Shown here in pieces: positions 9,187 through 18,110 of a DNA stretch of 64,000 bases. A model generated the notes under the pieces. It was not told the origin of the DNA. It saw nothing but the letters and a program-made list of their open reading frames with translations, and did no database searches. Position 1 is the stretch's first letter; the number at the start of each line of letters is the position of its first letter. This DNA is from Aminobacter carboxidus. Lineage in GTDB: Bacteria > Pseudomonadota > Alphaproteobacteria > Rhizobiales > Rhizobiaceae. The stretch is taken from the NCBI RefSeq assembly GCF_014863355.1, contig NZ_JACZEP010000018.1, positions 1-64,000 of the forward strand, written 5' to 3'. Position numbers and translations under genes: made by a program.

Positions 9187-10044
9187 ATGGCGATGCCGCT
9201 CGACCTCGACCTGCTCAGGACTTTCGTCGCCGTTGCCGACAGCGGCAGCTTTTCTTATGCCGCCTCGCGGGTCGGCCGCAGCCAGTCGGCTGTGAGCATG
9301 CAGATGCAGCGGCTGGAGCAGACCGTCGGCAAGAAGCTTCTGGTCCGCAGTCCGCGCGTCGTCACACCCAATGCCATCGGCGAGGAGCTTCTGGTCTATG
9401 CCAGACGGCTGCTGAAGCTGTCCGACGAGGCCTGGGCATCGGTCACCCGGCCTGAGGAAGCCGGCAGCGTGCGCCTCGGCGTGCCGGACGACTATGCGGC
9501 GTTCCTGCTGCCGTCGGTGCTGTCGCGCTTTGCCGCCGCACATCCGCTGGTGACGGTCGAGCTGGTCTGCGAGCAGTCGACGTCGCTGGTCAAGACCTTC
9601 GCCGACGGCCGGCTCGATCTCGCCATCATCACCCGAGGGCCGGAGCAGTCGATCGAGGTGCTGCAGCGCGAGCGCCTGGTCTGGGTCGCTTCGCCCAACC
9701 ATGTCGCCTGGGAGATCGATCCGCTTCCGGTAGCACTGTTCGAACCCGGCTGCGTTGCGCGCAGAAGCGTGCTCGAAGTGCTGGGCGCTGCCGACCGGTC
9801 GTTCCGTAGCACCTATTCCAGCGCCAGCCTGCTCGGCCTGATCGCCGTGGTACAGGCGGGCCTTGCGGTCGCCGGCCTTGCCCAGCGCAGCGTGCCGCCG
9901 GGCCTGCGCGTCATTGGCGAGAGCGAGGGCCTGCCGCCCCTGCCCGACATGGAAATCGGCATCCTGCGCAATCCGCAGACCGGCAATTCGGCGGTCGAGC
10001 GGCTCTACGACTTCCTGCGCCGCGACCTGACGCAACAGGCGTAG
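9187..10044 (+). CDS. LysR-family transcriptional regulator of the adjacent EamA transporter
   Basis: The 285-residue protein has the N-terminal LysR winged helix at residues 5-62 (LDLDLLRTFVAVADSGSFSY, SQSAVSMQMQRLEQTVGKKL), a linker helix and a periplasmic-binding-like effector domain. The helix-turn-helix is of the subtype often paired divergently with exporters. Its effector is unknown. Position and the shared palindrome point to control of the EamA gene. The ATG at 9187 could be replaced by the second ATG six bases later, with no effect on the domain. Confidence 0.9.
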   Translation: MAMPLDLDLLRTFVAVADSGSFSYAASRVGRSQSAVSMQMQRLEQTVGKKLLVRSPRVVTPNAIGEELLVYARRLLKLSDEAWASVTRPEEAGSVRLGVPDDYAAFLLPSVLSRFAAAHPLVTVELVCEQSTSLVKTFADGRLDLAIITRGPEQSIEVLQRERLVWVASPNHVAWEIDPLPVALFEPGCVARRSVLEVLGAADRSFRSTYSSASLLGLIAVVQAGLAVAGLAQRSVPPGLRVIGESEGLPPLPDMEIGILRNPQTGNSAVERLYDFLRRDLTQQA

Positions 10045-10086
10045 CGCGTCGAGGCTGCGCCTTGCGAATGTCTGCCATGCACCAAA

Positions 10087-10107
10087 TGCATTGCTGCAAT
10101 GCAGCAA
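10087..10107. promoter_or_regulatory. Two overlapping perfect palindromes upstream of the MFS gene
   Basis: TGCATTG-CTG-CAATGCA (10087-10103) overlaps TTGCTGC-AAT-GCAGCAA (10091-10107). Both are perfect 7-bp inverted repeats with three-base centres. They lie about 70-90 bases before the MFS exporter start, and no T-tract follows, so an operator is more likely than a terminator. No regulator can be assigned. Confidence 0.5.
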
Positions 10108-10177
10108 CGTCGCTTGTGCGGCGAGCCTAATGGGGAAAATGTAGACCTAAATCGTTTCAGCCCCCCTGAGTCCGCCC

Positions 10178-11344
10178 ATGCCCTTGCCGATCCTCGCTCT
10201 GGCCGTTGCATCCTTTTGCATCGGCACCACCGAATTCGTGATCATGGGGCTGTTGCCTGAGGTCGCAGCCGACCTCGGCGTCTCGATCCCCGCCGCCGGC
10301 CTGCTCGTCACCGGCTACGCGCTCGGCGTGGTCATCGGCGCCCCGATCATCGCCGTCGGCACGGCCAGGCTGCCGCGCAAGCCGGTGCTGATCGGCCTCG
10401 CCATGATGTTCGTGCTCGGCAACCTGCTCTGCGCCATCGCCCCCACCTACTGGACGCTGATGATCGCCCGCGTCATCACCGCCTTCGGCCACGGCGCCTT
10501 CTTCGGCATCGGCTCGGTGGTGGCGGCAAGCCTGGTGCCTGCCAACAAGCGCGCCAGCGCCATCGCCCTGATGTTCGCCGGCCTGACGCTCGCCAACATT
10601 CTCGGCGTACCAGGCGGCACCGCCCTTGGCGAAGCCTATGGCTGGCGCGCCACCTTCTATGCCGTCGTCGTCATCGGCCTGCTTTCGGTCGCGGCCATCG
10701 CATGGCTGGTCCCGGCCGGCGTCGCCCCTCCCGGCAAGGGCGGCGTGGCCGGCGAGGTCAAAGTATTGGGCAAGCTGCAGGTCTGGCTCGCCATGATCAT
10801 CTCGGCACTTGCCTCGGGCAGCCTGTTTGCCGTCTTCACCTACATCAAGCCGATCTTGACCGACGTCACCGGCCTGTCGGTCAATTCAGTCACCTGGATC
10901 CTGCTGCTCTTCGGCGGCGGCATGACCATCGGCAACATCATCGGCGGCAAGCTGGCTGACTGGAAGCTGATGCCGACGGCCATCGGCGCGCTGGTGGTGA
11001 TGGCAGCGATCCATGTCGCCTTCGCCGAGCTCAGCTATTCGGCGCCCGCCGCGATCCTGCTGGTCTTCATGTGGGGCGTCATCACCTTCGTCATCGTGCC
11101 GCCGATGCAGATGCGTGTCGTCGAGACCGCCTCGGAAGCGCCGAACCTCGCCGCCACGCTCAACCAGGGCGCCTTCAATGCCGGCAACGCCGCCGGCGCC
11201 TGGGCCGGAGGTGCAGCGATCTCGATGGGCGTCAGCTATGCCGACCTGCCCTTCGTCGGCGCGGCCATCGCGCTGTCAGCCTTCGGTGTCGCGCTGATTT
11301 CCTTCACGCTCGACCGGCGTGACGCAATTCAGCAGGCGGCATGA
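10178..11344 (+). CDS. MFS drug/sugar exporter, DHA1 (AraJ/YdhP) type
   Basis: The 388-residue protein has twelve hydrophobic helices and the DHA1 signatures: FCIGTTEFVIMGLLPEVAAD in helix 1 and the motif C-like LGVPGGTALGEAYGWRATF in helix 5. AraJ-type members export sugars or drugs by proton antiport, and this substrate is not known. The ATG has only a weak upstream purine stretch, but it begins exactly at the typical MPLPILALAVASFCIGTTEF end. It is followed directly by the cobalamin riboswitch of the next unit. Confidence 0.85.
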   Translation: MPLPILALAVASFCIGTTEFVIMGLLPEVAADLGVSIPAAGLLVTGYALGVVIGAPIIAVGTARLPRKPVLIGLAMMFVLGNLLCAIAPTYWTLMIARVITAFGHGAFFGIGSVVAASLVPANKRASAIALMFAGLTLANILGVPGGTALGEAYGWRATFYAVVVIGLLSVAAIAWLVPAGVAPPGKGGVAGEVKVLGKLQVWLAMIISALASGSLFAVFTYIKPILTDVTGLSVNSVTWILLLFGGGMTIGNIIGGKLADWKLMPTAIGALVVMAAIHVAFAELSYSAPAAILLVFMWGVITFVIVPPMQMRVVETASEAPNLAATLNQGAFNAGNAAGAWAGGAAISMGVSYADLPFVGAAIALSAFGVALISFTLDRRDAIQQAA

Positions 11345-11393
11345 CGCTTTAGCGATTGTCAGCAACCCGTCGCTGCTGTAGCCACGGCAGCGA

Positions 11394-11569
11394 TGGTTCC
11401 CGTTGCCTCATCGGGCAGCGGGTTAAATGGGAACACGGTGAGACGTCCTCGACGCGAAACCGTGGCTGCCCCCGCAACTGTGAGCGGATAGCAAATCGGA
11501 AATATGCCACTGGCCGTTTGGCCGGGAAGGCTCCGAGAAGCGATCACCCGCAAGCCAGGAGACCTGCCA
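11394..11569 (+). promoter_or_regulatory. Cobalamin riboswitch
   Basis: The segment has the conserved order of the B12 aptamer: GGTTCCCGT, AATGGGAACACGGTG, CCGTGGCTGCCCCCGCAACTG, GCCACTG, GCCGGGAAGGC and the B12-box-type end GCAAGCCAGGAGACCTGCC. GGTTCCC pairs with GGGAAC to close P1-proximal helices. It ends about 125 bases before an ABC transporter operon, which adenosylcobalamin should repress. Confidence 0.95.
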
Positions 11570-11608
11570 TCATCCGATTAACTCAACCGGCCGGGGTGTG
11601 CCGCGGAG

Positions 11609-11719
11609 ATGATGATGGTTGCGACTGCCTTTTTCGGTACCGGCGCGCTCACCGGATCGTTCTGCCACCTCCGCCCGACCGCGGAGACAGGGCATGCTCG
11701 ATCGCGTCCACGCCGCTAG
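11609..11719 (+). CDS. Possible 36-residue leader ORF between the B12 riboswitch and btuD
   Basis: ATGATGATG at 11609, with GCGGAG just upstream, opens a 36-codon frame that begins MMMVATAFFGTGALTG and ends at 11719, 26 bases inside the btuD frame. Its N-terminal half is hydrophobic and its end is basic. Overlap of its stop with the btuD start would allow translational coupling, so riboswitch masking of this upstream start could control btuD. I do not recognise the peptide and it may be chance. Conservation of the frame in relatives would settle it. Confidence 0.35.
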   Translation: MMMVATAFFGTGALTGSFCHLRPTAETGHARSRPRR

Positions 11720-12509
11720 CCGCCTCGTAGGCACGACCCCGGCACTTCTCGAACTCGATGGCGTCAGCTGGGGCCCGCGCGCCTCCAAGCCCATCCTCGA
11801 GCCGGTCAACCTTGCGGTCGCGCCAGGCGAGCTGCTCGCCATCGTCGGTCCCAACGGTGCGGGCAAGTCGAGCCTGCTGCGCTGCCTCTACCGCTATCAC
11901 CGGCCGACCGCAGGCACTGTCCGCCTCGATGGCACCGACATCTGGAAGATGAAGCCGCGTGACTGCGCCCGGCGCATCGCAACCGTGCTTCAGGAGAGCG
12001 CTTCCGACTTCGGCCTGACGGTCGCCGAGATCATCGAGCTTGGCTTGACCCCGCATGTCACGAGCTTCAGCACCGGCGACCACGACTACATCAAGGTCGA
12101 GGCAGCACTCGGCCTGCTCGGCCTGACCGCGTTCGCGGCACGCGACTTCGGCTCACTGTCGGGCGGCGAAAAGCAGCGCGTGATGATCGCCCGCGCGCTG
12201 GTGCAGCGGCCCGACCTTCTGATCCTCGACGAGCCGACCAATCATCTCGACATTCGCCACCAGCTCGAAGTGCTGGAACTGCTCGGCAATCTGGGCTGCA
12301 CCGTCATCGTCTCGCTGCACGACCTGGCGCTCGCCTCGGCGCATGCCCATCGCGTGCTGGTGATGGACGCAGGCCGCGCGATCGCCTGTGGTCCGCCGGC
12401 CGACATCCTGACGCCCGAACGCATCCGTGACAGCTTTTCCGTAGGTGCCACCCTCGACGACCATCCGGTCACCGGCCGCCCGCGTTTTTCCTTCCATCTC
12501 GAACGCTGA
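11694..12509 (+). CDS. btuD: Cobalamin-type ABC importer, ATP-binding protein (BtuD-like)
   Basis: The 271-residue ATPase has Walker A GPNGAGKSS near residue 54, a Q-loop VLQESASDFGLTV, signature LSGGEKQR, Walker B LLILDEPTNHLD and the switch histidine in VSLHDLALASAHAH. It matches the FepC/BtuD/FhuC group that energizes B12 and siderophore uptake. The upstream cobalamin riboswitch makes a corrinoid the likely cargo. The ATG at 11694 follows GGAGA. Substrate-binding and permease genes follow within 20 and 2 bases. Confidence 0.88.
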   Translation: MLDRVHAASRLVGTTPALLELDGVSWGPRASKPILEPVNLAVAPGELLAIVGPNGAGKSSLLRCLYRYHRPTAGTVRLDGTDIWKMKPRDCARRIATVLQESASDFGLTVAEIIELGLTPHVTSFSTGDHDYIKVEAALGLLGLTAFAARDFGSLSGGEKQRVMIARALVQRPDLLILDEPTNHLDIRHQLEVLELLGNLGCTVIVSLHDLALASAHAHRVLVMDAGRAIACGPPADILTPERIRDSFSVGATLDDHPVTGRPRFSFHLER

Positions 12510-12529
12510 CAACAACCCAAGGAGCCTCC

Positions 12530-13474
12530 ATGCGCCTGCCGATCATTGCCGCCGCCCTGCTTGCCGCCTGTGCTTCTGCTGCGGCCAGCGGCTTTCCCGT
12601 CACCGTCAAGAGCTGCAATCGCAACGTGACCTTCGAGGCCGCGCCCAAGCGCGCGGTTTCCCACGACGTCAACCTGACCGAGATGATGCTGGTGCTCGGC
12701 CTCGCCGACCACATGGTCGGCTACTCCGGTATCTCCGGCTGGAAGACGCTGGACGAAAACCTGCGCAAAGGTGTCGGTGAATTGCCCGAACTCGCGCCGA
12801 AATACGTCACCAAGGAAGTGCTGCTCGGCGTCGACACCGACCTGTTCTTCGCCGGCTGGAACTACGGCATGAAGGTCGGCGGCGACGTCACCCCCGACAC
12901 GCTCGCACCGTTCAACATTGCGGTCTACGAGCTGACCGAGAGCTGCATCCACATCATGAAGAAGGACAAGTCCTCGCTTCAGGACGTCTATGCCGACCTC
13001 ACCAACCTCGGCGCGATCTTCGGCGTGCGCGAGAAGGCGGAAGCGCTGGTGGCAGGTTACGAAAAGGAGCTTGCCGACTTCCAGGCGTCGCTGCCCAAGC
13101 TCGACAAGCCGGTCAACGTGTTCCTCTACGATTCCGGCGAGCAGAAGCCCTTCACTGCCGGCCGCTACGCCATGCCGACCGCCATCATCGAGGCAGCCGG
13201 TGGCAGGAACATCTCCGACGACGTCGAGTCGAGCTGGGTCGAGATCGGCTGGGAGCCGGTCATCGAACGCAATCCCGACATGGTGGTGATCGTCAACTAT
13301 GGCGAAGTGACCGCCGAGCAGAAGATCGAATTCATGCGCAGCAATCCGGCCTTCAAGGACATCGCGGCGGTGAAGAACAACCGCTTCTTCGTGCTCGAAT
13401 ACAACGAGGCGACGCCAGGACCGCGCAACATCGCCGCGATCAAGCGCCTCGCCGCCGCGATGCGGGCTGACTGA
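12530..13474 (+). CDS. btuF: Cobalamin-type ABC importer, periplasmic binding protein (BtuF-like)
   Basis: The 314-residue protein has a signal peptide (MRLPIIAAALLAACASAAAS, residues 1-20) and a class III binding-protein fold: VSHDVNLTEMMLVLGLADHM in lobe 1, a connecting helix, then the lobe 2 segment WVEIGWEPVIERNPDMVVI. Such proteins carry B12 or ferric siderophores to the FecCD-type permease. The riboswitch favours B12 or another corrinoid. A cysteine lies near the cleavage site (AACASAAAS), but it does not form a clear lipobox. AAGGAG precedes the ATG. Confidence 0.85.
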   Translation: MRLPIIAAALLAACASAAASGFPVTVKSCNRNVTFEAAPKRAVSHDVNLTEMMLVLGLADHMVGYSGISGWKTLDENLRKGVGELPELAPKYVTKEVLLGVDTDLFFAGWNYGMKVGGDVTPDTLAPFNIAVYELTESCIHIMKKDKSSLQDVYADLTNLGAIFGVREKAEALVAGYEKELADFQASLPKLDKPVNVFLYDSGEQKPFTAGRYAMPTAIIEAAGGRNISDDVESSWVEIGWEPVIERNPDMVVIVNYGEVTAEQKIEFMRSNPAFKDIAAVKNNRFFVLEYNEATPGPRNIAAIKRLAAAMRAD

Positions 13475-13476
13475 CC

Positions 13477-14535
13477 GTGTCGCACCGCCACCTCGTCGTT
13501 GGGCCAAGGCACGCCCTGATCCACGCCATGCCGGCCCTGATCCCGGGGCTGGTGGTGGTGCTCGTCATCAGCATGGTCATCGCCGTTGGCGTCGGCGCCG
13601 TCGCGATCCCGCTCGAGACCGTGTGGGGCGTGATCGCCAACAAGCTGGTGCCGGGAAGCGTCGAGGTGGCCTGGTCCAGCGGCCGCGAGAACATCGTCTG
13701 GGACGTGCGCGCGCCGCGCGTCATCCTGGGGGCTGCCGTTGGCGCCTCGCTGGCGCTGGTCGGTGCCGGATTGCAATCGGTAACACGCAATCCGCTCGCC
13801 GACCCGCATTTGCTCGGCGTCTCCTCCGGTGCCGCCTTCGGCGCGATCATGGCGCTGATCCATGCCGGCATGGTGTTCGGCGCCATCACCGTGCCGGCCT
13901 TTGCCTTTGCCGGGGCGCTGGCAGCGACGGCCATGGTGCTGGCGATCTCGAACCTGACGCGCGCACAGTCGGCTGGCCAGCTGATCCTCGCCGGCGTCGC
14001 GGTGAGCTTCATCATCTCTGCCGCCGGCAATCTCCTGATCTTCATCGGCGACCCGAAGGCCGCCCATGTCGCGATCTTCTGGATGCTCGGCGGGCTGGGG
14101 CTGGCGCAATGGAGCCACCTGCCCTATCCGCTGGCAGCGCTTGTTGTCGGCGGCATGTGGCTGATGACCCAGACCCGCAATCTCAACGCCATGACACTCG
14201 GCGACGAAAGCGCCACCGCACTCGGAATCCCGGCGCGACGCTTCCGGATCAAGGTCTTCGTCGTCTGTGCGCTGCTGACCGGCTGCGCCGTCGCCTATTC
14301 CGGCGTCATCGCCTTCGTCGGCCTGATGATCCCGCACATCGTGCGCTTCTTCGTCGGTGGCGACTATCGCCGCGTGCTGCCGCTGTCGGCGCTGGTCGGA
14401 GCCATTTTCCTGATTGCCGCCGACATGGTTGCCCGCACGGTGATGCCGCCGCAGGACATGCCGCTCGGCATCGTCACCGGACTGATCGGCGGCGTGGCCT
14501 TCGTGGTGCTGATGCGCCGCCGCGCCACAAATTGA
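13477..14535 (+). CDS. btuC: Cobalamin-type ABC importer, FecCD-family permease (BtuC-like)
   Basis: The 352-residue membrane protein shows the FecCD hallmarks: VRAPRVILGAAVGASLALVG, NPLADPHLLGVSSGAAFGA and the coupling-helix region SGVIAFVGLMIPHIVRFFVG. About ten membrane helices are present. The start is GTG at 13477, two bases after the btuF stop, so translation is coupled. Together with the two genes before it this completes a BtuCDF-type importer ordered D-F-C. No outer-membrane BtuB receptor is in the window. Confidence 0.88.
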   Translation: MSHRHLVVGPRHALIHAMPALIPGLVVVLVISMVIAVGVGAVAIPLETVWGVIANKLVPGSVEVAWSSGRENIVWDVRAPRVILGAAVGASLALVGAGLQSVTRNPLADPHLLGVSSGAAFGAIMALIHAGMVFGAITVPAFAFAGALAATAMVLAISNLTRAQSAGQLILAGVAVSFIISAAGNLLIFIGDPKAAHVAIFWMLGGLGLAQWSHLPYPLAALVVGGMWLMTQTRNLNAMTLGDESATALGIPARRFRIKVFVVCALLTGCAVAYSGVIAFVGLMIPHIVRFFVGGDYRRVLPLSALVGAIFLIAADMVARTVMPPQDMPLGIVTGLIGGVAFVVLMRRRATN

Positions 14536-14610
14536 CGGTCAGTTGGTAATGCAATGCAAGACGACGCAAATCCAGTTGCACCCCCAGTTTTTCCTAGCTA
14601 TGGATTTGCC

Positions 14611-14655
14611 ATGAACACGACTTCGCTCCAGAACATTTGGTGGCGGGCCAGCTGA
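14611..14655 (+). CDS. trpL: trp operon leader peptide TrpL (14 residues)
   Basis: The frame encodes MNTTSLQNIWWRAS with two adjacent Trp codons, the classic sensor of tryptophanyl-tRNA supply. It sits 122 bases before trpE(G) and 38 bases before a terminator hairpin. A ribosome stalled at the Trp pair should allow the antiterminator, and fast passage should let the terminator form. In Sinorhizobium the released leader RNA and peptide also act in trans. Whether that holds here is inference. Confidence 0.88.
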   Translation: MNTTSLQNIWWRAS

Positions 14656-14692
14656 CAGCGGCCTCTTGAAGCGCGTGCGCGTGAAAATTGTG

Positions 14693-14731
14693 ATGGCCGC
14701 AACGGGATTTCCGGGCGGCCATTTGCTTTTT
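14693..14731 (+). terminator. trp attenuator terminator
   Basis: ATGGCCGC (14693-14700) pairs perfectly with GCGGCCAT (14715-14722) and is followed by TTGCTTTTT. It stands between the TrpL stop codon and trpE(G), so it is the attenuator terminator. The 5' half could pair earlier with leader sequence around 14655-14690 to form the antiterminator. Confidence 0.85.
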
Positions 14732-14777
14732 CGAACCAGGCTCCGGAACGCTCCCACTGCAAGAGATGGAGACGGGA

Positions 14778-16967
14778 ATGACGTTGGAATTGCTTGAAAA
14801 CGGTGCCGAGCGTTACGTGACTTCTGGTGGTGTCGCCATCACCCGGCAGCGCCACGAAACCGCCTATGCCGGCGCGATCGAGACCTATCTCGACGGGCTG
14901 AACAGCCGGCGCGGTGCCGTATTTTCTTCCAACTACGAATATCCTGGCCGCTATACGCGATGGGACACCGCCATCATCGACCCGCCAGTGGTGATCTCGG
15001 CGCGTGGCCGCTCGATGAAGATCGAGGCGCTGAACGCCCGTGGCGAAGTGCTGCTGCCGGTCATCCATGCCGCGCTCGCTCCGCTCGAAGAGCTTTCGAT
15101 CGGTGAGACGACAAAGCGCCTGATCGCGCTCGAAGTGGCGACGCCAGGCCGCGTCTTCACCGAAGAGGAGCGCTCGCGGGTGCCCTCGGTGTTCACCGTG
15201 CTGCGCGCCATCACCGCCTTGTTCAAGTCGGACGAAGACAGCAATCTAGGCCTCTACGGCGCCTTCGGCTACGACCTCGCCTTCCAGTTCGACCCGGTCG
15301 AACACAAGCTCGAGCGCAAGCCGAGCCAGCGCGACCTGGTGTTGTTTTTGCCCGACGAAATCCTCGTCGTCGACCACTACTCGGCCAAGGCCTGGCACGA
15401 CCGCTACGACTATGCGGCTGAAGGTTTTTCGACAGATGGCATTGCCCGCGACAGTGTCGAGGAGCCGTTCAAGCCGTCCGACCGCATTCCGCCGCGCGCC
15501 GACCACGAACCGGGCGAATATGCCCAGCTGGTGCGCCGGGCGATGGACAGCTTCAAGCGCGGCGACCTGTTCGAGGTCGTGCCGGGGCAGATGTTCTTTG
15601 AACGCTGCGAAACGGTGCCGTCCGAGATCTCGCGCCGGCTGAAGGCGATCAACCCCTCGCCCTATTCGTTCTTCATCAACCTTGGCGAAGGCGAGTACCT
15701 GATCGGCGCGTCGCCCGAGATGTTCGTGCGCGTCAATGGCCGTCGCGTCGAGACCTGCCCGATTTCGGGCACAATCAAGCGCGGCGACGACGCCATCTCC
15801 GACAGCGAGCAGATTCTGAAGCTGCTCAACTCGAAGAAGGACGAGTCGGAGCTGACGATGTGCTCCGACGTCGACCGCAACGACAAATCCCGCGTCTGCG
15901 AACCGGGCACGGTGCGTGTCATCGGCCGCCGCCAGATCGAGATGTATTCGCGCCTGATCCACACCGTCGACCACATCGAGGGCCGCCTGCGCGAGGGCAT
16001 GGACGCCTTCGACGCCTTCCTCAGCCACGCCTGGGCGGTGACCGTCACCGGTGCCCCCAAATTGTGGGCCATGCGCTTCATCGAGCAGAACGAGAAGAGC
16101 CCGCGCGCCTGGTATGGCGGGGCGATCGGCATGGTGCACTTCAACGGCGACCTGAACACCGGCATGACGCTACGCACCATCCGCATCCAGGACGGCATTG
16201 GCGAGGTGCGCGCCGGCGCCACGCTGCTCTACGATTCCGTCCCCGAGGAAGAAGAAGCCGAAACCGAACTGAAGGCCTCAGCCATGCTTTCCGCAATCCG
16301 CGACGCCAAGACCGGCAATGCTCCCGGCACCGAACGCGCCACCGCCCGCGTCGGCGAAGGGGTGAAGATCCTGCTCGTCGACCACGAGGATTCCTTCGTC
16401 CACACCCTGGCCAACTATTTCCGCCAGACCGGCGCCGACGTCTCGACGGTCCGCTCGCCAGTGCCGGAAGAAATCTTCGACCGGGTCAAGCCCGACCTCG
16501 TGGTGCTCTCGCCCGGCCCTGGCACGCCCAAGGATTTCGACACGGCGGCGACCATCAAGAAGGCGCGGGCGCGCGACCTGCCGATCTTCGGCGTGTGCCT
16601 TGGCCTGCAGGCTCTGGCCGAAGCCTATGGCGGCGAGCTCAGGCAGCTTGCGGTGCCGATGCACGGCAAGCCGTCGCGCATCCGAATCTCCAAGCCAGGC
16701 ATCGTCTTTTCCGGCCTGCCCAAGGAAGTGACGGTCGGCCGCTATCACTCGATCTTCGCCGATCCGGTGCGCCTGCCCAGCGACTTCGTCGTCACCGCCG
16801 AGACCGAGGACGGCGTGATCATGGCGTTTGAGCACAAGAAAGAACCGATCGCGGCGGTGCAATTCCATCCCGAATCGATCATGACGCTCGGCCACGACGC
16901 CGGCATGCGCATGATCGAAAACGTGGTTGCCCACATGCCGCGCAAGGCCAAGGACAAGGCGGCCTAG
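14778..16967 (+). CDS. trpE(G): Anthranilate synthase, fused TrpE-TrpG
   Basis: The 729-residue fusion makes anthranilate from chorismate and glutamine, the first step of tryptophan synthesis. Residues about 1-500 are the chorismate-binding TrpE part, with the [20 protein letters not shown] and [20 protein letters not shown] blocks. The last 200 residues are the glutamine amidotransferase, with [19 protein letters not shown], the nucleophile in FGVCLGLQ near residue 604 and the HPES triad end near 695. Start 14778 is preferred because GGAGACGGGA precedes it; an ATG four codons upstream has no spacing for a ribosome site. This fused form is typical of rhizobia. Attenuation by TrpL controls it. 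Confidence 0.95.
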   Translation: MTLELLENGAERYVTSGGVAITRQRHETAYAGAIETYLDGLNSRRGAVFSSNYEYPGRYTRWDTAIIDPPVVISARGRSMKIEALNARGEVLLPVIHAALAPLEELSIGETTKRLIALEVATPGRVFTEEERSRVPSVFTVLRAITALFKSDEDSNLGLYGAFGYDLAFQFDPVEHKLERKPSQRDLVLFLPDEILVVDHYSAKAWHDRYDYAAEGFSTDGIARDSVEEPFKPSDRIPPRADHEPGEYAQLVRRAMDSFKRGDLFEVVPGQMFFERCETVPSEISRRLKAINPSPYSFFINLGEGEYLIGASPEMFVRVNGRRVETCPISGTIKRGDDAISDSEQILKLLNSKKDESELTMCSDVDRNDKSRVCEPGTVRVIGRRQIEMYSRLIHTVDHIEGRLREGMDAFDAFLSHAWAVTVTGAPKLWAMRFIEQNEKSPRAWYGGAIGMVHFNGDLNTGMTLRTIRIQDGIGEVRAGATLLYDSVPEEEEAETELKASAMLSAIRDAKTGNAPGTERATARVGEGVKILLVDHEDSFVHTLANYFRQTGADVSTVRSPVPEEIFDRVKPDLVVLSPGPGTPKDFDTAATIKKARARDLPIFGVCLGLQALAEAYGGELRQLAVPMHGKPSRIRISKPGIVFSGLPKEVTVGRYHSIFADPVRLPSDFVVTAETEDGVIMAFEHKKEPIAAVQFHPESIMTLGHDAGMRMIENVVAHMPRKAKDKAA

Positions 16968-16985
16968 CCAACATCGATAACCTTC

Positions 16986-17013
16986 CCTCCCGCGGCCGCT
17001 CGGCCGCGGGAGG
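16986..17013 (+). terminator. Strong hairpin after trpE(G)
   Basis: CCTCCCGCGGCC (16986-16997) and GGCCGCGGGAGG (17002-17013) form a perfect 12-bp stem with a four-base loop. No T-tract follows on either strand, so it may be an mRNA 3'-end stabilizer or a weak terminator. It separates trpE(G) from the CDF gene. Confidence 0.6.
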
Positions 17014-17035
17014 CACCAGTCATCAAAGCGAGATC

Positions 17036-17992
17036 ATGGTCCAGACCGAAACGCAGGGATCGTCAGCTAGCGGCAGCCAGTCGACATCGGCCAAGAAGCG
17101 CGTCGCAAGACTGGCTTTCTGGTCGATCATCATCGGCGCCGCGGTGATGGGGCTGAAATTCGTCGCCTGGTGGCTGACGGGTTCGGTCGCGCTCTATTCG
17201 GACGCACTGGAATCGATCGTCAACGTCGTTGCCGCCATGGCCGCCTTCTGGGCGATCAAGGTCAGCCACAAGCCGGCCGACCTCGACCATCAGCACGGCC
17301 ATCACAAGGCCGAATATTTCTCGGCCGTGCTCGAGGGCGTGCTGATCATCGTCGCAGCGCTTCTGATCCTGTTTGAGGTCTGGCGCAGTTGGGGCGTACC
17401 TATGAATGCCGACGATCCCTGGCTCGGCCTCGGCATCAATGGTTTTGCCGCCGTCATCAACGCGTTCTGGGCCACCATGCTGATCCGCGTCGGCCGCGCC
17501 GAGCGCTCGCCCGCCATGGTCGCCGACGGCCACCACATCATGACCGACGTGGTGACGTCAGCCGGCGTGCTTGTCGGCCTCGTCGGCGCCGTCCTCACCG
17601 GCTGGTCGATCCTCGATCCGGTGCTTGCCGTGATCGTGGCGCTCAACATCCTGTGGCAGGGCTGGCACGTCATGAGTTCGTCGATGAACGGACTGATGGA
17701 CCGCGCCGTCGAGCTCGACGAGCACATGCGCATCCGCGACATCATCTCGGCCAATTCCAAGGGCGCGATCGAGGTGCATGACCTCAAGACCCGCATCGCC
17801 GGCCGCGCCACTTTCATCGAGTTCCACCTCGTCGTCGACGCCGACATGAGCGTCGGTGACAGCCATGTCATCTGCGACCGCATCGAAGATGCGCTGCGCG
17901 ACGAAATCCCCTCCGTGCGCGTCATCATCCATGTCGAGCCCGACGACGAAGCCAAGCTGCCCAAGGGCACGGTGGCGGTGCCCTTCGCCTGA
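17036..17992 (+). CDS. Cation diffusion facilitator (CDF) family metal exporter
   Basis: The 318-residue protein has six membrane helices and a C-terminal cytoplasmic domain. Helix 2 carries SDALESIVNVVAA and helix 5 carries DGHHIMTDVVTSAGV, supplying the paired Asp/His metal site of the CDF family, and the C-terminal domain has a DLDHQHGHHKAEY loop before it. These proteins exchange Zn, Mn, Fe or Cd for protons to leave the cytoplasm. The HxxxD second half-site suggests Zn-type selectivity, but this is weak evidence. It is not overlapped by neighbours and starts 23 bases after the hairpin. Confidence 0.88.
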   Translation: MVQTETQGSSASGSQSTSAKKRVARLAFWSIIIGAAVMGLKFVAWWLTGSVALYSDALESIVNVVAAMAAFWAIKVSHKPADLDHQHGHHKAEYFSAVLEGVLIIVAALLILFEVWRSWGVPMNADDPWLGLGINGFAAVINAFWATMLIRVGRAERSPAMVADGHHIMTDVVTSAGVLVGLVGAVLTGWSILDPVLAVIVALNILWQGWHVMSSSMNGLMDRAVELDEHMRIRDIISANSKGAIEVHDLKTRIAGRATFIEFHLVVDADMSVGDSHVICDRIEDALRDEIPSVRVIIHVEPDDEAKLPKGTVAVPFA

Positions 17993-18110
17993 ACCGGCAA
18001 CAAGCCTTGCCGTTTGTCAGGATGATGTCGGGATCCGTGCCAAGCCTCTGGACATCGGCCGCCGGCGCAAGCTCTATCCAGCCAGCGGACGAAGAGATGC
18101 GAGGTCTGAC

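Noticed and set aside
12242-13507. A long minus-strand frame across the btuF-like gene
   Set aside because: It crosses genes with clear ABC motifs on the plus strand and has no recognisable domain.
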